Shown piece by piece: positions 1 to 9,171 of a stretch of 64,000 nt of DNA. A program made the position numbers and the translations under genes. Where the stretch lies: NCBI GenBank assembly GCA_020072585.1, contig JAIQGL010000022.1, forward strand, positions 44,291 to 108,290, written 5' to 3'. Origin of the DNA: Terriglobia bacterium (GTDB taxonomy: Bacteria; Acidobacteriota; Terriglobia; Terriglobales; Acidobacteriaceae). Under the pieces are notes generated by a model. It ran no database searches and was not told the origin of the DNA. It saw only the letters and a list, made by a program, of their open reading frames with translations. How positions within the stretch are numbered: the first letter of the stretch is position 1; each line of letters starts with the position of its first letter.

Positions 1-1334
1 AAACCACAACACAGGCACCAGTAACCACCATCGCGGAAATTGGCCGGCATGATGGCCAGGCCGTTACCATTCGCGGCTGGCTCTATAACAAACGCGAAAG
101 CGGCAAGCTGATCTTTCCCATCTTCCGTGATGGCACAGGCGTGATCCAGGGTATAGCGCCCAAGAACCAGGTAACGCCGGAGGTCTTTGATGCACTGAAG
201 GGCCTTACCGACGAATCGAGCGTGATCGTCACGGGCAAGGTCCGGGCGGACAAGCGCGCTCCCGGCGGCTTTGAACTGGATGTGATTGACGTGAAGGTCG
301 TGCAGCGGGTGCCGGAAGACGATCCATTTCCCATCGCAAAAAAAGAACACGGCATTGATTTTCTAATGGAGAACCGCCACCTCTGGGTACGCACGCCACG
401 GCAGACCTCCATCCTGCGGGTGCGCGCAGAGATCGTTCGCGCCGCACGAAATTTCTTTGATGAACGCGGCTTCACGCTCACTGATCCGCCAATCCTTACC
501 CCAGCAGCCTGCGAGGGCACCTCTACGCTTTTTGAAGTGGATTATTTTGACGAACAGGCTTTTCTCACGCAGTCCGGCCAGCTTTATATTGAAGCCACGG
601 CCATGGCGCTGGGCAAGGTCTATTCGTTTGGGCCCACGTTCCGCGCGGAGAAATCCAAGACGCGCCGCCACCTGACTGAGTTCTGGATGGTGGAACCTGA
701 AATTGCCTACGCGCAGCTGGATGACCTCATGCAACTGGCGGAAGAGTTCATCAGCCATGTGGTGCAGAGCGCGGTGGCGAACCGTGCCACCGACCTTGTC
801 ACCATTGGCCGCGATGTAACCAAGCTGGCCAACATCAAACCGCCTTTTCCCCGCATCACGTATGACGAAGCTGTCAAAATGCTGCAGGAAGGACATGCTA
901 AAGGGCAGGTGGAAGCCCGGTTTGAGTGGGGTGGCGATTTCGGCTCTCCGGACGAGACTTACATCTCGTCACAATTTGAAAAGCCGGTCATGATTCATCG
1001 TTACCCGGCAAAGGTCAAGGCGTTTTACATGGAGCCTGATCCGCAACGGGCCGAACTGGCGCTATGCGTTGATGTGCTGGCGCCGGAAGGCTACGGGGAG
1101 ATCATCGGCGGGTCACAGCGCATTGGCGACTACAACCTGCTGCTGAAACGCATTCGGGAGCATGACCTGCCGGAAGCAGCTTTCAAGTGGTACCTGGACC
1201 TGCGCAAGTTTGGCGGCGTGCCGCACTCCGGGTTTGGCATGGGCATTGAACGCGCGGTAGCCTGGGTATGCGGCCTGGAGCACGTACGCGAAACCATTCC
1301 ATTCGCCCGAACCCTCACCCGTATCTATCCATAG
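1..1334 (+). CDS. asnS: Asparaginyl-tRNA synthetase (5' truncated by window edge)
   Basis: Class II aminoacyl-tRNA synthetase that charges tRNA-Asn in the cytoplasm. The reading frame is open from nt 3 with no start, so the N-terminus lies outside the window. The visible beginning is the OB-fold anticodon-binding domain ([15 protein letters not shown], then the FRDGTG strand). The catalytic core follows, with class II motif 2 ([15 protein letters not shown], near nt 640-690) and motif 3 ([12 protein letters not shown], near nt 1230-1265). The ending [11 protein letters not shown] is typical of AsnRS rather than AspRS. No large insertion domain is seen. Arginase follows after 25 bp on the same strand. 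Confidence 0.95.
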   Translation, partial: TTTQAPVTTIAEIGRHDGQAVTIRGWLYNKRESGKLIFPIFRDGTGVIQGIAPKNQVTPEVFDALKGLTDESSVIVTGKVRADKRAPGGFELDVIDVKVVQRVPEDDPFPIAKKEHGIDFLMENRHLWVRTPRQTSILRVRAEIVRAARNFFDERGFTLTDPPILTPAACEGTSTLFEVDYFDEQAFLTQSGQLYIEATAMALGKVYSFGPTFRAEKSKTRRHLTEFWMVEPEIAYAQLDDLMQLAEEFISHVVQSAVANRATDLVTIGRDVTKLANIKPPFPRITYDEAVKMLQEGHAKGQVEARFEWGGDFGSPDETYISSQFEKPVMIHRYPAKVKAFYMEPDPQRAELALCVDVLAPEGYGEIIGGSQRIGDYNLLLKRIREHDLPEAAFKWYLDLRKFGGVPHSGFGMGIERAVAWVCGLEHVRETIPFARTLTRIYP

Positions 1335-1359
1335 TCATGAAATCAGAGATCAGGAACGT

Positions 1360-2370
1360 ATGACTCCGGAATCTACAACATCGCTAGCTGCAACTCCCGC
1401 TGCAAAAAGCGAGCCGGTAAGCCGGCCCGTAGTGGCGGACAATATTGTTCCCAAGAAGATCAAAATTCTTGGCGTACCGCTCGATCTGGGGCAGTCACGC
1501 CGAGGCGTGGACATGGGCCCTTCCGCCGTGCGAGTAGCCGGCCTTGAAGCGCGGCTGGAAGAGCTGGGACACGTGGTGGAAGACGGCGGCAATCTCGCTG
1601 TCGCCATTGCCGAGCAGAAAAAATCCGGCGATCCGCATGCCAAGTATCTGAAAGAGATCACGGCCACCTGCACCAAGCATGCAGAAATCGTCATGAAGAC
1701 TCTGGAGGCGGGGAAATTTCCGCTGGTGCTGGGCGGAGATCATTCCGTCGCGGCAGGAACTGTGGCCGGTGTGGCCGAGTTTTTCCGCCAGCAGCGGCGC
1801 GTGCAGGAGCAGAAGATCGGGCTTATCTGGATTGACGCGCATGCTGACATCAATACGCCAGAAACCTCTCCCAGCGGAAACGTGCATGGAATGCCGCTGG
1901 CAGCCATCATGGGGCTGGGCCCGCCGGAGTTGGCCGATATCTACGGCTTTTCGCCCAAGGTCCACGCGGAAAATTGCGTGCTGGTAGGCGTGCGCGACGT
2001 GGACATGCAGGAAAAAGAAAATATCAAGAAGACCGGAATTGAGGTCTATACCATGCGCGACATCGACGAGCGCGGCATGCGCACGGTGATTGAAGAAGCG
2101 CTGCGCATCGCCGGACGCGGGACCGCCGGCTATCACGTTTCGCTCGATATGGACTGGATCGATCCGGAAGACGCTCCCGGCGTGGGAACACCGGTCCGCG
2201 GAGGCGCCAGCTACCGTGAGGCCCACTTGGCCATGGAGATCATTTCCGACCATGGCCGCATGACCAGCTTTGAGATTGTGGAGGTGAATCCGGTCATTGA
2301 CGAGCACAACCGGACCGCCGACCTGGCCGTGGAACTGGCGCTTTCAGCGTTTGGGAAAAAGATTCTCTGA
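1360..2370 (+). CDS. rocF: Arginase
   Basis: Ureohydrolase of 336 aa that hydrolyses L-arginine to ornithine and urea with a binuclear Mn centre. Metal-ligand motifs are in order: GGDHS (near nt 1732), DAHADINT (near nt 1834) and the SLDMDWIDP block (near nt 2143). The N-terminal core (KIKILGVPLDLGQSRRGVDMGP) and SGNVHGMP are arginase-type rather than agmatinase-type. About 20 extra N-terminal residues (rich in Thr, Ala, Ser) precede the core. It starts 25 bp after asnS and may be co-transcribed with it. Arginase is favoured over formiminoglutamase, with the exact substrate inferred from family resemblance. Confidence 0.92.
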   Translation: MTPESTTSLAATPAAKSEPVSRPVVADNIVPKKIKILGVPLDLGQSRRGVDMGPSAVRVAGLEARLEELGHVVEDGGNLAVAIAEQKKSGDPHAKYLKEITATCTKHAEIVMKTLEAGKFPLVLGGDHSVAAGTVAGVAEFFRQQRRVQEQKIGLIWIDAHADINTPETSPSGNVHGMPLAAIMGLGPPELADIYGFSPKVHAENCVLVGVRDVDMQEKENIKKTGIEVYTMRDIDERGMRTVIEEALRIAGRGTAGYHVSLDMDWIDPEDAPGVGTPVRGGASYREAHLAMEIISDHGRMTSFEIVEVNPVIDEHNRTADLAVELALSAFGKKIL

Positions 2371-2608
2371 TCTCGTCCATGCAAAGCAACATCTTCGAAA
2401 CGCAGAGGAGCAGAGTAAGCAGAGGTAGATATTGAAGATGGAATCTGTTCATTGGAAAGCGACTTTTCAGGTGTAAAAAAGGACCTCGTTCATCCTCCGT
2501 TTACTCCTTTCCTCAGTGTTTCAAGCTTTTTCACGAGAGCTGTTAACGATGCAAGCCATATGTTAAAGTCAGCATCCTGATCACTTCCCTTGGTAGTTGG
2601 AGGAAGAA
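2371..2608. repeat. Intergenic region with imperfect inverted repeat (GCAGAGG type)
   Basis: Non-coding stretch between arginase and the next secreted protein. A left arm (2395-2426, TCGAAACGCAGAGGAGCAGA and on) is an imperfect reverse complement of a right arm (2493-2526, ending CCTCAGTGTTTCAAG). A similar pair of arms occurs at 26409-26579, so this is a dispersed family. Function unknown; it could fold as a long hairpin and act as a weak terminator or be a passive repeat. Confidence 0.6.
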
Positions 2609-3148
2609 ATGCGTTACTCGCGCGTGGTTCCGTCCTTATTGCTTCTATTGGCTCTTGTTACTGTAGCTTTCGCGCAGGATGAGCCCAAGCGTGCGCCCTC
2701 CACCGCGGAAGAGCGCCAGCGGTTCCTCTCCCTGACGCGCAAGCTGGAGCAGAGCCCTCTGGATAAATCTCTTTACGACGAAAAGAAATGGGCCAAGAAA
2801 TGGCTTGAGGACATTCCCGATATCAACGTGAACATCTGCGCTCCGCTTTTGTTTGGCATGGACTTTGTCAGGGAACAAAACAGGTACACACCCCAGCTTT
2901 CGTACCAGGCCACTTTCGGCAGCGCGGCCTACATCATTGAGCATCCTGACAAAAAGGGCGACACTGAGGCGCAATTTGTAGCCGGGGTTGAAAGCGCGCT
3001 CAAGAGCTACAGCGCAATCGTAAAAAACGACCCCCTTGCTAAATCCAAGGCCCTGGACGATCTGCTGGAAAAACAAAAACAGGGGAAGCTCGCGGACTTT
3101 GTACACGCGGCCGGCAAAAGTTGCGAAGACAAGAAAGAAGGAATCTGA
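2609..3148 (+). CDS. Hypothetical secreted protein
   Basis: Unrecognised 179-aa protein. The ATG at 2609 is preferred over an upstream TTG at 2597 because GGAGGA lies 5-10 bases before it. The protein then begins with a classical signal peptide (MRYSRV, a Leu/Val-rich core, cleavage near AFA-QDE). The mature part is charged and mostly helical, with two Cys (in NICAPLL and GKSCED) that could form a disulfide. Probably periplasmic. No enzymatic motif seen. Confidence 0.75.
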   Translation: MRYSRVVPSLLLLLALVTVAFAQDEPKRAPSTAEERQRFLSLTRKLEQSPLDKSLYDEKKWAKKWLEDIPDINVNICAPLLFGMDFVREQNRYTPQLSYQATFGSAAYIIEHPDKKGDTEAQFVAGVESALKSYSAIVKNDPLAKSKALDDLLEKQKQGKLADFVHAAGKSCEDKKEGI

Positions 3149-3353
3149 GCGGTCTGAAAAAAACGATATTGCGCAAACCAGCTTTAGCCCTGTCTAGCTT
3201 TAGCTTGGTCTATGGATATCGCTTATTTTCGGGACTGCATAAGACAAACGACGCTGGCTACGTCTGCTTTGCTGATAGAACTCTTGCTGACTCATCTTCT
3301 TGTTTATGGTAGATTCTTTCCCCTCATTCATTTGTTAAGGAAAGAACCCAACC

Positions 3354-3920
3354 ATGTTTTGCGCACGATGCGGAGAGCAGATTCCGGACGCCTCTGAAAT
3401 ATGCCAGTTATGCGGACAGGAAGCCACGCAGCGAATTGACGCTGTTCCGCCTCCGCCTGCGCCGCCACCGCAGTTCCAGCCCCAGTTTGCCGCACCCAGT
3501 TTCAGCTATGGAAACAATGGTCCACAAGGCGTTGGAGGATGGCTGCTGATCTTTTGCATCGGCATCACCATGGCAAGTCCTCTGCTGGTTTTTGTGCAGA
3601 TCGCAAACCAGCCGCACGGTCCGAATCCATACAATCTGGTGGACGTTGCGCGCGTCTTATACGAAGTGGCCGTAGGCATCATGCTATGGATGCGCCGCCC
3701 GATCGCTCTCATGTTCTTACGGGTTTATTTCATTGTGGTCCTGTTGACCATTCTCCTGGTCATCCTGGTGTTTTTTGCCGCCGCGCTCAGGACCAAGAAC
3801 ACACTGTTTCTGGGTAGAGGAATCGGCTCGGTATTGCCGCTGGTGATCTATAGCGCGATCTGGTTCTCCTACTTCCAAAAATCGGACCGGGTACGAAACA
3901 CTTACGGGGCCACGCTTTAA
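3354..3920 (+). CDS. Zinc-ribbon plus DUF2569-like membrane protein
   Basis: 188 aa. The N-terminus carries a zinc ribbon (MFCARCGEQIP ... CQLCGQEA, two CxxC pairs about 14 residues apart), then a Pro-rich linker (PPPPAPPPQFQPQF) and a four-helix membrane region opening with GVGGWLLIFCIGITMASPLL, typical of DUF2569-type proteins. The C-terminus (FSYFQKSDRVRNTYG) is soluble. Function unknown. A damaged paralogue follows directly downstream, so this copy is probably the functional one. Confidence 0.8.
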   Translation: MFCARCGEQIPDASEICQLCGQEATQRIDAVPPPPAPPPQFQPQFAAPSFSYGNNGPQGVGGWLLIFCIGITMASPLLVFVQIANQPHGPNPYNLVDVARVLYEVAVGIMLWMRRPIALMFLRVYFIVVLLTILLVILVFFAAALRTKNTLFLGRGIGSVLPLVIYSAIWFSYFQKSDRVRNTYGATL

Positions 3921-3965
3921 ACACAAAAGTATCGTCAGGTTTGAATTGAGGGCGGAATCACGTTT

Positions 3966-4528
3966 ATGTTTTGCGCGCGATGTGGAGAACAAATCCCGGA
4001 CGCCTCTGAAATCTGCCCAACTCTGCGGACGCGAGGCCACGCTGAAAGTGGACCCTCCACCACCTGTGTCGAAGCCTGCCGCCGCTTACGGACAGATCCA
4101 TTGGCCATCCGAACCGGAAACCAGATTCCCTCCTGCGCGCAGTCCTGAGCTGCGAGGTGTTGGCGGGTGGCTGCTTTTCTTTTGCATCTCTTTAACTGTG
4201 TTGTCGCCTTTGCTAAATGTTCGCCCGCGTCTGGGGCAGCGGGTTTGAACTGGAAAGCATGTTCGATCTTGCTTTAACTGCGTTCGGCGTGCTGGCCGGA
4301 GCCATGGTGTGGCACGTGCACCCACGGGCCTTCATATTTCTGTGGATTTACTTTGGGCTCACAGTAGGGCTGTTACTGCTGGGGATTGCGGGCTTCTTCC
4401 TTGGGGACGAAGGTCAGGACAATCAGATGATTATCCAATTGGTTCGTTCACTTTTTTCCACCATCATTTGGTTTCTCTACTTCAAGCAGTCAGACCGCGT
4501 GCAGGCGACGTTTGGAAGGAATCTGTAG
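3966..4528 (+). pseudogene. Frameshifted paralogue of the zinc-ribbon/DUF2569 gene
   Basis: The start (MFCARCGEQIPDASEIC) is nearly identical to the gene upstream, but the product is split over three frames. After EIC the frame shifts near nt 4016-4020; an extra C in TGCCCAAC restores CQLCGREATLKV in another frame. That frame reads on through GVGGWLLFFCISLTVLSPLL and stops at 4248. The third frame (from about 4217) supplies the remaining membrane helices and the paralogous end FLYFKQSDRVQATFGRNL. The two shifts imply a broken tandem duplicate, unless they are sequencing errors in C/G runs. Confidence 0.75.
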
Positions 4529-4584
4529 TTAAGTAGTCAGCCATCAGCAATCCGCCAAATCAGAAATAATCAGCCGCGAATTTT

Positions 4585-4641
4585 CGCGAATGAACACGAA
4601 TCAGATCAAGAATCAATTGGCGTTCTTCGCGTTCATTCGCG
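4585..4641. repeat. Long imperfect hairpin, GCGAATGAAC type
   Basis: Arm 4585-4600 (CGCGAATGAACACGAA) pairs with 4626-4641 (TTCGCGTTCATTCGCG) with one mismatch around a 25-nt loop. It lies between the broken DUF2569 copy and ddl. The arm sequence resembles CGCGAATTTCCGCG at about 16486, so it probably belongs to a dispersed family. It may double as a transcription terminator for the upstream gene. Confidence 0.6.
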
Positions 4642-4693
4642 GCTCATCTTCCCTCAGGGCTTCTCTAGATACAATTTTGTTGTTTGCTCAAAA

Positions 4694-4735
4694 CTGAGTG
4701 CCGATTGCTGAGTGCCGATTGCTGAGCGCCGATTG
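4694..4735. repeat. Three tandem 14-bp repeats before ddl
   Basis: The unit CTGAGTGCCGATTG occurs three times head to tail; the third copy has one change (T to C, giving CTGAGCGCCGATTG). It ends 19 bp before the ddl ATG, so it lies in the ddl promoter or leader. Copy number may vary between strains. Confidence 0.85.
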
Positions 4736-4754
4736 CTGCTTTAAAGTAATCCTG

Positions 4755-5936
4755 ATGAACAAGCTCAGGGTCGGCATTCTCTTTGGCGGGCGCAGTGGTG
4801 AGCACGAGGTTTCATTACTCTCAGCGGCGTCAGTCCTGAAAGCCATCAACACAGAAAAGTACGAAGTGGTGCCGATAGGCATTACCAAAGAAGGCCGCTG
4901 GCTTACAGAGAGCCATGCCGAACGCCTTCTGGGTGGTAAAGGTGAGCCTGCTGAAACCGGCCGCCACCTGCGCGCCGGCGATCCGGAAGCTACGCCGGGA
5001 GCAGTGCTGCTGGCCAAAGGGGAAGCCGTGATTGTTCCACCTGTGCCGCAACTGCACGGACTGATGCCTTTTGAGAGAGCGGCTGGTGCGACGCAAAAAG
5101 GCATTGCCGTGGATGTCATCTTCCCTGTGCTGCATGGCACGTTTGGCGAAGACGGCACCATCCAGGGTTTGCTGGAGCTGGCTGACATTCCTTATGTGGG
5201 CGCCGGCGTACTCGGTTCCGCCGCCGGGATGGACAAAGACATTATGAAGCAGCTCTTTGCCGCCGCAGGTCTTGCGATCGTGAAGCATGTGACCATCCTA
5301 CGCAAGCAGTGGGAAAAAGAACCGAAAAAGGCGACCAAGCTGGTGGAAAGCAAGCTTACGTATCCGGTATTCGTGAAGCCCGCGAACCTGGGATCGTCCG
5401 TAGGGATTTCCAAAGCCCGCGATCGCAAGGAGCTGGGACCGGCCATCGAGGTTGCGGCAGGATACGACCGGAAGATCGTGATTGAGCAGGGCGTCGGCGG
5501 GAAAAAGCACAAAGCGCGCGAATTGGAGGTATCCGTACTGGGCAACGACGAGCCGCAAGCTTCGACAGTGGGCGAGATTGTGCCGTCAGCGGAATTCTAC
5601 GATTACAACGCCAAATACGTGGACGAGGGTTCGCAACCGATAATCCCGGCCAAGATCAGCAAGAAGCAAATGAAGGAAGTGCAGGCAATGGCGATCCGCG
5701 CCTTCCAGGCCGTGGATTGCTCCGGCCTGGCGCGGGTGGACTTCCTGATGGACCCGAAGAGCGGAAAAATCTATTTGAATGAGATTAATACCATGCCGGG
5801 CTTTACCTCAATCAGTATGTATCCCAAGATGTGGGCGGCCTCGGGCCTTGGGTATTCGGACCTGATTGACCGGCTGATCCAGTTGGCGCTGGAGCGCCAC
5901 GAGGAAAAAAAGAAAAACCGGTACAGCAGGAATTGA
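4755..5936 (+). CDS. ddl: D-alanine--D-alanine ligase
   Basis: ATP-grasp enzyme of 393 aa that makes D-Ala-D-Ala for peptidoglycan in the cytoplasm. The ATG at 4755 is chosen because family homology begins at MNKLRVGILFGGRSGEHEVS; an upstream in-frame ATG at 4698 would translate the tandem repeat. Key motifs: FPVLHGTFGEDGTIQG (near nt 5120-5170), the ATP-grasp loop VFVKPANLGSSVGISK (near 5370-5420) and the metal-binding YLNEINTMPGFT (near 5775-5810). The GTFGEDG form and length fit the Ddl A/VanA-type branch. A decayed copy of the last 270 bp lies at 8823-9096. Confidence 0.95.
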   Translation: MNKLRVGILFGGRSGEHEVSLLSAASVLKAINTEKYEVVPIGITKEGRWLTESHAERLLGGKGEPAETGRHLRAGDPEATPGAVLLAKGEAVIVPPVPQLHGLMPFERAAGATQKGIAVDVIFPVLHGTFGEDGTIQGLLELADIPYVGAGVLGSAAGMDKDIMKQLFAAAGLAIVKHVTILRKQWEKEPKKATKLVESKLTYPVFVKPANLGSSVGISKARDRKELGPAIEVAAGYDRKIVIEQGVGGKKHKARELEVSVLGNDEPQASTVGEIVPSAEFYDYNAKYVDEGSQPIIPAKISKKQMKEVQAMAIRAFQAVDCSGLARVDFLMDPKSGKIYLNEINTMPGFTSISMYPKMWAASGLGYSDLIDRLIQLALERHEEKKKNRYSRN

Positions 5937-5945
5937 TGAAAGTTT

Positions 5946-6746
5946 TTATGAGGTCCTTCGTTCGCTTGCAGCTTCACCCGACGCCGTGTCGCTTGGCGTC
6001 ATGCCGAAGGCGGAGGACACACTTGCAACCGCCCGGGCCATCGGCTTGGCCTCCACCGGCTGAACCTCTGCCACAGTCCGATCCGCGAAGTAGAGTCGAT
6101 AAGAGGTGTAGATGAAATACATGAACGGCAGCAGCGCCAATGACAGCCCCCACACGGCAAACTGGGTTGCTGCGCATACGACCGCCGCGACCCCGGCACT
6201 CAACGCATAGTAGGGAATTGAGAGCCTGGCCATTGCGCGCCACGTCTTGACCGGCGCAGCACCTTCAGCCAGCCATAAAACCACGGCAATGGGAAGCGTA
6301 TTGGCAAAAAAGAACGCAATGCCCGCTGCCGCAATGGACAATGGCAACACCAAACCGCGCTGGGAAGCAAAGCCGAAAGCAAGGGCAGCAGCGGCAACTG
6401 CATTGGTAATGGTTGCCGAATTGAAAATGGCCTGAACAGGCGCAGTGCGCCACTGAGTACTCGGCATGGATTGGACCAGGCTGGCGAGCGCGGCAATGGC
6501 CAACGCTTGGCTGCTGCTGAGTTGGACCGCCACGATCAACAGAAACGGCACGTTGACTGACATGGTGCCGTTAATCCCAGGTAGTTTTACTCTGAGACGG
6601 GAAGCTATGACCGTCATGCTGAGAAGAGCCAGGAACTCAAATGGCTTGCTTGCTTTCCAGTCAATCAGGCCCTTCACCAGCACTGCGGCGCCAATCGTGA
6701 CCACAGCCACGATGAAAATCTTTGAACTTGGGGAAAACTTCCGCAT
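5946..6746 (-). CDS. Polytopic membrane protein, sensor-type
   Basis: 266 aa with about eight hydrophobic segments and a short soluble tail rich in Ala, Ser and Thr; no enzymatic domain. It resembles the N-terminal membrane modules that precede HD or GGDEF output domains in Acidobacteriota (motifs such as VNVPFLLIVAVQL and FNSATI), but no output domain is attached. The ATG at 6746 follows GAGGG closely; a GTG at 6764 is an alternative. The gene is convergent with ddl, with 9 bp between stops. Function unknown. Confidence 0.65.
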   Translation of the reverse strand: MRKFSPSSKIFIVAVVTIGAAVLVKGLIDWKASKPFEFLALLSMTVIASRLRVKLPGINGTMSVNVPFLLIVAVQLSSSQALAIAALASLVQSMPSTQWRTAPVQAIFNSATITNAVAAAALAFGFASQRGLVLPLSIAAAGIAFFFANTLPIAVVLWLAEGAAPVKTWRAMARLSIPYYALSAGVAAVVCAATQFAVWGLSLALLPFMYFIYTSYRLYFADRTVAEVQPVEAKPMARAVASVSSAFGMTPSDTASGEAASERRTS

Positions 6747-6785
6747 AGTCCCTCGTTTGCCCACACTTTGGCAACGAATTGGTTC

Positions 6786-8489
6786 TTAGTTCTGGTCTGA
6801 TTCCGCAGCCTCGGAGAATACCGTAGTCACGCTGTCACCCCAGACAATCGAAGTGCCCCAGACAATGCTGTAACCCTGCTGCGAGCTGTTGCCCCAGACG
6901 ATTGAATTGCCCCATATGATCGAATTGGCATTCACAGCATTGCCCCAGACGATGGACGTTCCCCAGACAATCGAGTTACTCCACACCGACGTGCTATCTG
7001 CCACTAACAGCACATTGCCGCTCGCGTCCTGGACGGCAACAGGGGAGAGCGCTGTTCCTGAAGGGAGCTCATTACTGGCGACGGCTGCGTAGGTGTTCAG
7101 GTATCCCGAACCAACGGTAAAGATGTCATATTGAGAATTAAAGGAAGATCCGCTGGCGGAGGTGGAGGTGCTGTTGGCCGGATAGGTTTTGGTGGCCGTC
7201 TTCATCAGCCGGGCCTTCACCTGATCGGGCGTGAGGCTGGGAATTCTTTCCAGCATCAGGGCAACGGCTCCACTCGCCAGGGGCGCCGCCATGCTGGTGC
7301 CGCTCATACGAAAATAGTAGGCGTTATTGGAATTACTTCCGTACAGAAGCGGATTCACCTCATTGGCGGGGTAGCCCTTGTCTAGGGTGCTGCCCGAAGA
7401 CAGCAGCGAAACCAGGCGATTTCCCGGCGCAACCAGGTCTGGCTTGATCACGTGATCGAGCAGCGTGGGTCCTTTCGAGCTAAAGCTGGTAATTGTATCG
7501 TCGGCGGTGCTGTCGGTCGCATGCGTGTTCGTGGCACCCACGGTGATTACATAGGGATCATTGCCTGGTGCTGTAATCGTGGCATAGCCGCTGGTATTCA
7601 TGCTGTTGTCCTGGCCGTAATTTCCTGCCGCCACCACCACCACAATGCCGGACTTCCACGCTTGCTCCACTGCCTGGCACACCGGATCCAGGGCGTAGCT
7701 TTCAAACACTCTCCGACCTAAAGAAAGATTGATGATGCGAATGTTGTAGGTGCTCTTCAGCTGAATGGCGCGCTGAATCGCGGCAATCACAGCGCTGTCC
7801 GTGCCGGCGCCATTTGCATCGAGAACGCGGAGGTTGATCAGATTGACCCTGCTTGCAACCCCCTGCATGTAGCCATAGGAAACGTATCCATTACCGGCGA
7901 TGATGCCGGCCACGTGCGTTCCATGGCCGTATTGATCACTGGCATCTAGCCCGGTGATAAAGCTCTGGCTGTAGACCACGCGCGAATAGCCGGTATTAAG
8001 ATTCATCAGGTCAGGATGGTTGACGCGAATCCCGCTATCAATGACCGCCACACCGATACCCACGCCGGTATATCCCGCATTGATAACGCCACTGGATTGC
8101 GTGGCGTCCAGAACAAAGTCCTCCTGCGATAAATGGATGCTCTTCCGGTCCGGAGAAACGTAAGTGATGTCGGGATCCTGCTCCAGCACCGGCAGCATAG
8201 TGGCGGGAATGCGGAACACGGTGCCGTTAATCACGCCGAGGCTGCTCTTATTCGCGGCTCCCAGGCCGATCATCTTTTGGCGATGTTTGTCTAGAGAAGC
8301 CCCCGGGCGCACCTGCACGATCACATCGATAAGCTCAGCCGGCGCCTGCGTACTAAGCTGTGCGGCAAGCCGTGCGCGCTTCGCATCCAATTCGGGCGAA
8401 AGCCTCCTCCTCTCGCCAAAGGCGAAGCTGGTCGCTAACCAGAGCAGCAGGAGGGAGACGATTTGCAGGTTTCTCTTTTTTATGGTCAT
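6786..8489 (-). CDS. Secreted subtilisin-like serine protease (S8) with IVWG-repeat tail
   Basis: 567 aa. The ATG at 8489 is chosen over the longer frame to 8723 because it starts a good signal peptide (MTIKKRNLQIVSLLLL, cleavage near AFG). An inhibitor-I9-like prodomain covers about residues 50-115. The catalytic triad is complete: Asp151 (AVIDSG), His189 (YGHGTHVAG) and Ser399 (MSGTSMAAP), with oxyanion Asn290 (VAAGN). The C-terminal 70 residues hold six copies of SI(V/I)WG, some separated by N, T or short spacers. The tail may anchor, fold or target the enzyme; its role is not known. Probably exported and self-processed. Confidence 0.92.
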   Translation of the reverse strand: MTIKKRNLQIVSLLLLWLATSFAFGERRRLSPELDAKRARLAAQLSTQAPAELIDVIVQVRPGASLDKHRQKMIGLGAANKSSLGVINGTVFRIPATMLPVLEQDPDITYVSPDRKSIHLSQEDFVLDATQSSGVINAGYTGVGIGVAVIDSGIRVNHPDLMNLNTGYSRVVYSQSFITGLDASDQYGHGTHVAGIIAGNGYVSYGYMQGVASRVNLINLRVLDANGAGTDSAVIAAIQRAIQLKSTYNIRIINLSLGRRVFESYALDPVCQAVEQAWKSGIVVVVAAGNYGQDNSMNTSGYATITAPGNDPYVITVGATNTHATDSTADDTITSFSSKGPTLLDHVIKPDLVAPGNRLVSLLSSGSTLDKGYPANEVNPLLYGSNSNNAYYFRMSGTSMAAPLASGAVALMLERIPSLTPDQVKARLMKTATKTYPANSTSTSASGSSFNSQYDIFTVGSGYLNTYAAVASNELPSGTALSPVAVQDASGNVLLVADSTSVWSNSIVWGTSIVWGNAVNANSIIWGNSIVWGNSSQQGYSIVWGTSIVWGDSVTTVFSEAAESDQN

Positions 8490-8822
8490 GGCCTTTGTTT
8501 GGATCTTTAGGGTCCTCTTCTCCAGAATTTGTCTATCAGAGTGCAGCTTGACTGCCAAACCATAGATCGTGAACAAGTTATTGATGATTAGAGGTTTATA
8601 ATGACCCGCCCAGGCGGAGCGGTGCGCCACCTGTGTCACACCGCTGCCAAAAGCGACGATTTTGGCACTGCCTGGGGGACCTGGAGTTGTATTTAAGCCA
8701 CAATGGGCCGGGGCGGATTTCATTGCTTGAAGGAAAGTTCACCCTCTGCTGAGATTTCTGCTTGGCGGTCCGCCGACGCGTTGAAGCCCTAGAAGTTGGA
8801 GCCGCGCCCAAGGCTCAGTTAA
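8490..8822. other. Upstream region of the protease gene
   Basis: About 330 bp between the protease start and the ddl remnant. It must contain the protease promoter on the minus strand, but I see no convincing -35/-10 pair. The open frame continuing the protease upstream to 8723 has no family resemblance and is treated as non-coding. Confidence 0.4.
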
Positions 8823-9096
8823 AAAACAGACGAAGAAAGTGCAAGAAATGGCGGTCCAGGCATTCCAAGCAGTGGATTGTTCCGGGCTAGCGCGTATGGA
8901 CTTTCTGATGGATCCTAAAAGGGAAAGCTCTATCTAAATGAGATCAATGCCATGCCTGGTCTTACCTTCGATCAAGCATGTATCCCAAGTTATGGGCGGC
9001 TTCTGGATTAGAATATTCAGACTTGATTGACCGGCTGATAGCTGGCGATGGATCGCTCTGAGGCAAAGAAGAAGAACCGGTACAGGCAGGAATTAA
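8823..9096 (+). pseudogene. Remnant of a second ddl gene (3' end only)
   Basis: The sequence aligns over its whole length with the last 270 bp of ddl (about 5664-5936). Shared stretches include GTGGATTG(C/T)TCCGG, TGTATCCCAAG, GACCGGCTGAT and AACCGGTACAG. The copy has lost its 5' two-thirds and carries several indels, for example in the segment matching the metal-binding NEIN motif, so no reading frame survives. It encodes a decayed duplicate of the substrate/metal-binding lobe of D-Ala-D-Ala ligase. Confidence 0.9.
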
Positions 9097-9171
9097 CAAG
9101 AGTTTTACGCCGGAGCCGCATAGATCCGGCCCACAATAGACAGCTCGGGGAAACGAGCGAGCAACGCAAGA

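Noticed and set aside
8663..8690. TGGCAC resembling a sigma-54 -24 box upstream of the protease
   Set aside because: The -12 element (TTGC at the right spacing) is missing.
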